A stretch of 8,128 nt of DNA from an uncultured Bacilli bacterium (GTDB taxonomy: Bacteria; Bacillota_I; Bacilli_A; RF39; UBA660), in assembly GCA_934086395.1 (NCBI GenBank), contig CAKOIE010000041.1, positions 1 to 8,128 on the forward strand. Reading direction: 5' to 3'. Below the pieces are notes generated by a model that was not told the origin of the DNA, made no database searches, and saw nothing but the letters and a program-made list of their open reading frames with translations. The position numbers and the translations under genes are program-made. This document shows positions 4,793-8,128 of the stretch, in pieces; position 1 is the first letter of the stretch, and every line of letters begins with the position of its first letter.

Positions 4793-6265
4793 TTAATCTA
4801 TAATATATGCAGTATTTTCATTTTCTCCTGTTCCACCGGAAACTATAACATCTGATTTTAGGAAAACTACAGGTTTAACGTCTTCATCGGCGTATGCAAA
4901 TTCATAGTGAACTTCTCCTGTTGCATCAATACTGTATGCATAATATGTACTTCCTGAACTTGGCGATAACATCCACTCGGACTTACCACTATAAAGCCAG
5001 TTATCATTTTGACAATTATAAATATTATTTGTAGATGAGTTGAGTTTATTTCTACAATCTGCGTTTGTTGTAGCATAACCGAAATCACTGGGATACATTA
5101 ATCCTACTTTTCCTATCCAAATTGTGTTTCGTGGTATTCCATCTTTTTGCTCACTTATAGAGACTGTGCTTCTTTCCTGATTGTAAGAATTTAATGCACT
5201 TTCTCCTGATGATGTACGACCAGTATTCCATTTTACGTTTGCAATTTTGGTTAATCCACTACTTTTAATATTTTTACTAAAATCATAGCTTGCCTTTTTG
5301 GTATTTTTATCACTACTATACCACATGGTTGTTCCCCTTGCTTTAGCTGGATTTATGTAGTCACTATTTAATTCATTCATTAGGTCAGCTTGACTCCATT
5401 CATTGACTCCATAGCCTCTATTTACAGTTTCTTCTGAACTATCCCATGAGTATTTTCCAAGTGATTCATTTCTTATTATTTTTATTAGTGTTTCAGTTTT
5501 TTCGTTGTTATTATTATCTACTGTTATAATATTATTAAATACGCCTATTATTCTCCATATTTCATTATTGAATTTAATATAATTTTTAGGATTATTTCCT
5601 ACAAATCTGATATTTTTATCAGGGGTATTATCTATTTCTAGGCTATTGTTTGTTAAATCAAGATTTGTTATTGTTTCAAGAATAGTTATTTTATCTTCTT
5701 GAATAGTTAAGTGAGCAGCAAAGGATTTACCATTATCTGCTGATTGGTTATAATCAGTACTGGGAAAGGCGATTGTCAGGTTATAAACATGATTTACATA
5801 TTCTTTAGTTTTAGAGAAATAGCCACTACCAAGAACTTGATTTCCTTTTTGTTCAATAGAGCCATTTGTTTCAGGAGACATCTTACCATTTGAGGATGAT
5901 GAACTATCTGGTGATAATTTGTATGTTAGCGCACCTGGTGTAAATGTATTTTGTTCTATTGCTAACACTATTTTATAGTGCATGTTATTTTCCGTAGAAT
6001 TTGCTGATTCTGCTGTGTTTTTACCAGATAATGTAAATTTTTTTGTTGAACTCCAACCTGGTATAATATTTGATGCTAAAATTGCCTCAGTATTTCCTTC
6101 ATAATTAATTGTCATTTCTCCAGATGTAAAAGCTATTGTTGATGCTGACTCCATGTTATTTATCGTTGTTTTAAAATAAGCATATGATACTCCAAAAAGA
6201 AGTAATAATATAAGAATTGCCAATGTCATCAAAAATGGCATTTCGTACCTTTTTAAATTATTCAT
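4793..6265 (-). CDS. Secreted or membrane-anchored surface protein, TasA-like N-terminal half plus DUF6273-like C-terminal domain
   Basis: The role of this 490-residue protein is not known. Residues 1-8 are short and basic, 10-26 are strongly hydrophobic, and SYAYF (27-31) could be a signal-peptidase (SipW-like) cleavage site or follow a membrane anchor. Residues about 30-195 resemble the TasA/camelysin layout: FTSGEMTINY, then a PGW...KKFTLSG stretch, then alternating strand-like segments. Residues about 218-485 match a domain common in uncultured gut Firmicutes: NYIKFNNEIWRIIGVF, KIIRNESLGKYSWD, VNEWSQADLMNELN, KVGLMYPSDFGYAT, WMLSP and VKPVVFLKSDV. I recall this as DUF6273-like. C404 and C418 may form a disulfide. 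The start follows AAGGAAGGA by 6 nt. Low-complexity Ser and Asn runs occur at 120-126 and 250-254. It would be exported through SecYEG, which includes the product of adjacent secG. It has its own promoter. Confidence 0.75.
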   Translation of the reverse strand: MNNLKRYEMPFLMTLAILILLLLFGVSYAYFKTTINNMESASTIAFTSGEMTINYEGNTEAILASNIIPGWSSTKKFTLSGKNTAESANSTENNMHYKIVLAIEQNTFTPGALTYKLSPDSSSSSNGKMSPETNGSIEQKGNQVLGSGYFSKTKEYVNHVYNLTIAFPSTDYNQSADNGKSFAAHLTIQEDKITILETITNLDLTNNSLEIDNTPDKNIRFVGNNPKNYIKFNNEIWRIIGVFNNIITVDNNNNEKTETLIKIIRNESLGKYSWDSSEETVNRGYGVNEWSQADLMNELNSDYINPAKARGTTMWYSSDKNTKKASYDFSKNIKSSGLTKIANVKWNTGRTSSGESALNSYNQERSTVSISEQKDGIPRNTIWIGKVGLMYPSDFGYATTNADCRNKLNSSTNNIYNCQNDNWLYSGKSEWMLSPSSGSTYYAYSIDATGEVHYEFAYADEDVKPVVFLKSDVIVSGGTGENENTAYIID

Positions 6266-6314
6266 TTTAAATCCTTCCTTCTTTATTTTTTATAATTAAG
6301 TATTTCTTATTTTA

Positions 6315-6343
6315 ATTATAATATATTATTCACTTTTATGCAA
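6315..6343 (-). promoter_or_regulatory. Promoter of the surface-protein gene
   Basis: A perfect TATAAT (6320-6315) lies 17 bp after TTGCAT (6343-6338), whose TTG core fits a -35. Initiation near 6308 leaves a leader of about 43 nt that includes the AAGGAAGGA ribosome site. The left tip of IS copy 2 is 16 bp upstream of the -35, so the core promoter survives but anything further upstream has been displaced. Confidence 0.6.
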
Positions 6344-6359
6344 TTATGGGGTTTTTATT

Positions 6360-6382
6360 GATAGTGTTTACAAAGTCGGGGA
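6360..6382 (+). repeat. Left terminal inverted repeat, IS copy 2
   Basis: It is identical to the left end of copy 1 (93-115), including the leading G, although the flanking DNA differs. This is what fixes the outer boundary of the element. Confidence 0.8.
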
Positions 6383-6392
6383 AACATGCAAT

Positions 6393-6410
6393 TTTACGTA
6401 TAGTCGTAAA
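6393..6410. repeat. Subterminal inverted repeat in IS left end (copy 2)
   Basis: The same TTTACG / CGTAAA pair as in copy 1 at 126-143, with no base change. Confidence 0.4.
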
Positions 6411-6426
6411 TTACTGTATAAAAAAA

Positions 6427-6494
6427 GTGGTTAAACCTTAAAATTTTACTTTATAATTAAGTTGAAACAATAAATTAGAAAGTAGGTTAACCAC
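6427..6494 (+). promoter_or_regulatory. Leader inverted repeat that can hide the transposase ribosome site, copy 2
   Basis: Both arms (6427-6434 and 6487-6494) and the added CCT/AGG pairs are identical to copy 1. No plus-strand promoter is evident in the 94 bp between the surface-protein start codon and this IS, so read-through into this copy seems less likely than into copy 1. Confidence 0.6.
6428..6457 (+). promoter_or_regulatory. Transposase promoter, IS copy 2
   Basis: TATAAT (6452-6457) with the weak TGGTTA (6428-6433) at 18 bp, identical to copy 1. It diverges from the surface-protein promoter about 85 bp away. Confidence 0.55.
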
Positions 6495-7895
6495 ATGAAC
6501 ATTATACCAATTTTTTATGATTTTACAAAGACTTTTAATAAAAAAATGTCTACAAATATCAATCCACTTAATCTGGAACAAAAAATAATTGAAACTGGAG
6601 ATGATTTTACTTTAAGATTATATGAAGATTATTTATCTTTTTTAGATCGCTGTTTCAAATATTCTAGTGATAGATTAGAAAAATATATTGTAAAAGAAAC
6701 TACACTAAAAACTCTCACATCTTCTATTGGAAATATTACTTTTACTTCTACTCGATATATTGATAGAGAAACTAAGAAATCATATTATCCTATTAGAGAA
6801 ATTTTGAATTTAAAAGCATATCAAAGAATGACAAATGAAGCTGAACATGCAATTACAAAATATGCTATGGAAAATAATATGTCTCAAGCTGCTAAACATG
6901 CACTTAGAAATACTCCTATTTCTAGAAGTACTGTATCAAAGAAAGTTGCTAAACTTAATGGCTCAATTAAAGAGGATATTCAAAGATCAAATAATCAACC
7001 AGATGTTCTTTATGTTGAAATAGATGAAGTACATGCTAATTTACAACATGGTGGAAATCAAATTTGTCCTTGTGCTATTGTACATGAAGGATATAAAGAA
7101 GATTTTGTTAAAAGAAAAGAACTAAAGAATATTCATTATTTTGCATCAGCTAAACTTAGTTACGAAGAATTAGCGGAAGTTATTTACGATTATGTTGATA
7201 AGAAATATGATATATATAAATTTAAAAGAATATTTGTATCTGGTGATGGATTAATTGCATCCAAAAATTTAAATGATATTTTTCCTAATTCTAAATTTGT
7301 ATTTGATCCATTTCACTATCGTAGAAAACATCTTGGTTATATATTTAAGAATAATAAAATGCTTATTAATATGGCTGATAGTTATATTAAAAATAATCAA
7401 CTAGATGAATTTAATGAATTAGTTAAAATTCAAATAAAAGATTATCCTGAACAAGGAAGTAAAATTAGAGAACATGCTAAATGTATTATAAAAAATATAG
7501 AATATATTCAAAATCAAAATGATGAATTATATAAATGTCCTTGTTCAATGGAAGGACATGTTAATCATGGATTTGCTAGATATATAACTTCTTCTCCATT
7601 TGGTTTCTCATTAAATGGATTAAATAATAAGTTAAAACTACTTGTTTATAAAGCAAACAAGGTTGATTTAACCATAGAAGATTATATGAACTTAAAGTAT
7701 GGCAAGGATTCATATATAGAAATAAATAAAAACATAAATAAACTATTAAATGTTAAGATTGATAAATCTCTTCTTAGTAAAAAAGATATAGAAACAAATA
7801 TTAATATTAAAATGTCATTTTTATCTAGTGGTAATAATTTATTTAAAACAATGAAAGATTTAATATCAATAGATAATAACATTAGATTTATTTAA
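6495..7895 (+). CDS. ISLre2-family (UPF0236) transposase, copy 2
   Basis: This intact 466-residue transposase is of the same family as copy 1, with 451 identical residues by eye. D177, D251 and E353 are all kept. The 15 changes are T119A, K163Q, K164R, T166N, I172L, I174V, I179V, I234V, K258N, I289M, F290L, R315K, E321G, N322S and N324I. Most are conservative, and about 21 further base changes are silent, so both versions appear to have been under selection as working enzymes. Residues 1-118 and 325-466 are identical between copies down to the DNA. The start has the same leader and ribosome site as copy 1. Confidence 0.92.
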   Translation: MNIIPIFYDFTKTFNKKMSTNINPLNLEQKIIETGDDFTLRLYEDYLSFLDRCFKYSSDRLEKYIVKETTLKTLTSSIGNITFTSTRYIDRETKKSYYPIREILNLKAYQRMTNEAEHAITKYAMENNMSQAAKHALRNTPISRSTVSKKVAKLNGSIKEDIQRSNNQPDVLYVEIDEVHANLQHGGNQICPCAIVHEGYKEDFVKRKELKNIHYFASAKLSYEELAEVIYDYVDKKYDIYKFKRIFVSGDGLIASKNLNDIFPNSKFVFDPFHYRRKHLGYIFKNNKMLINMADSYIKNNQLDEFNELVKIQIKDYPEQGSKIREHAKCIIKNIEYIQNQNDELYKCPCSMEGHVNHGFARYITSSPFGFSLNGLNNKLKLLVYKANKVDLTIEDYMNLKYGKDSYIEINKNINKLLNVKIDKSLLSKKDIETNINIKMSFLSSGNNLFKTMKDLISIDNNIRFI

Positions 7896-7912
7896 TTTAT
7901 TTTACAATTAAG

Positions 7913-7931
7913 AACAAAGGCAAGCTTTGTT
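7913..7931 (+). terminator. Hairpin just after the transposase, IS copy 2
   Basis: AACAAAG / CTTTGTT with loop GCAAG, 17 nt after the stop, identical to copy 1. No T-run follows. Confidence 0.45.
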
Positions 7932-7962
7932 AAATATAAAATTTTAAATAATGAAATTTAAA

Positions 7963-8005
7963 AGTCAAGGGTTATAATAAACTCAACTTCGTTTCGCCCT
8001 TGACT
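7963..8005. terminator. Large 9-bp stem-loop in IS 3' region, copy 2
   Basis: AGTCAAGGG / CCCTTGACT around a 25-nt loop, identical to copy 1. It is best suited to stop minus-strand transcription entering from the right flank. Confidence 0.5.
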
Positions 8006-8020
8006 ATTAAATATTCATTC

Positions 8021-8061
8021 AAATAAATCATTTATTATTGACTTAATAATTTGATTTATTT
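8021..8061. repeat. Long AT-rich inverted repeat near IS right end, copy 2
   Basis: The same nested AAATAAATCA/TGATTTATTT and TTATTA/TAATAA pairing as copy 1. Confidence 0.5.
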
Positions 8062-8105
8062 ATTATTAAATTAACTTAATTATATTGTACTTTTTTAGGT
8101 ACTAA

Positions 8106-8128
8106 TCCCCAACATATTCTACACTAAC
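8106..8128 (-). repeat. Right terminal inverted repeat, IS copy 2
   Basis: Identical to the right end of copy 1 (1839-1861). It ends at the window edge, so the flanking target duplication cannot be seen. Confidence 0.8.

Larger units (their letters stand above)
6360..8128 (+). mobile_element. ISLre2-family insertion sequence, copy 2 (complete, reaching the window edge)
   Basis: This element has the same length (1769 bp), orientation and ends as copy 1, and its last base is the last base of the window. It sits upstream of, and divergent from, the surface-protein gene. The expected left target duplication would be GTTTTTATT (6351-6359); its right partner is outside the window. Its sequence matches copy 1 exactly from the equivalent of 1199 to the end, and apart from one base over the first 489 bp. 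The block between differs by about 6%. Confidence 0.9.

Noticed and set aside
4867..5088. A 73-codon minus-strand frame inside the surface-protein gene
   Set aside because: It overlaps conserved motifs of the larger protein in another frame and has no family features.
4793..5140. Target of a diversity-generating retroelement, because of the lectin-like C-terminal motifs
   Set aside because: No reverse transcriptase, no template repeat and no second copy of this stretch are in the window.
6835..7023. A 62-codon plus-strand frame inside transposase copy 2
   Set aside because: It is out of frame within an intact transposase and is not kept as an open frame in copy 1.
93..8128. A composite transposon carrying secG-rnr-smpB as cargo
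   Set aside because: Copy 1 has matching 9-bp duplications on both of its own sides, so it inserted alone, and the genes between are a conserved housekeeping cluster in their normal order. Only the right flank of copy 2, outside the window, could reopen the question.

Overview
The window is very AT-rich and uses the standard bacterial code. Tryptophan is written TGG, rnr ends in a true TGA stop, and no gene is broken by TGA, so this is not a Mycoplasma-type code. The gene order secG-rnr-smpB, strong AGGAG ribosome sites and the style of the surface protein point to a low-GC Firmicute. An uncultured gut Bacilli lineage (RF39/Erysipelotrichales-like) is my guess, not something the sequence proves.

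Layout: two same-orientation copies of one ISLre2-family insertion sequence (93-1861 and 6360-8128, each 1769 bp, + strand) flank a 4.5 kb block of minus-strand genes. Read in the direction of transcription, the block is a secreted or membrane-anchored surface protein (6265-4793), secG (4713-4498), rnr (4411-2285) and smpB (2328-1882, overlapping rnr). Positions 1-92 are chromosomal sequence downstream of smpB, cut off from it by IS copy 1.

How the genes work together: secG encodes a small subunit of the SecYEG translocon, which would export the neighbouring surface protein. rnr and smpB serve trans-translation: SmpB with tmRNA rescues stalled ribosomes, and RNase R degrades the faulty mRNA. 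ssrA (tmRNA) often follows smpB in Firmicutes but is not seen here. If present at this locus, it lies beyond the left edge.

Main points of interest: (1) each IS has a leader inverted repeat placed so that read-through transcripts, but not the IS's own transcript, would hide the transposase ribosome site; (2) the two IS copies are nearly identical at both ends but about 6% diverged in a central block of some 617 bp, a mosaic that suggests recombination or gene conversion; (3) IS copy 1 sits 11 bp past the smpB stop and separates the operon from its native downstream sequence; (4) the likely rnr promoter has its -35 box inside the loop of the secG terminator; (5) the surface protein joins a TasA/camelysin-like N-terminal half to a C-terminal domain typical of uncultured gut Firmicutes. 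I do not see a wholly new system; the window is a housekeeping operon bracketed by mobile elements.
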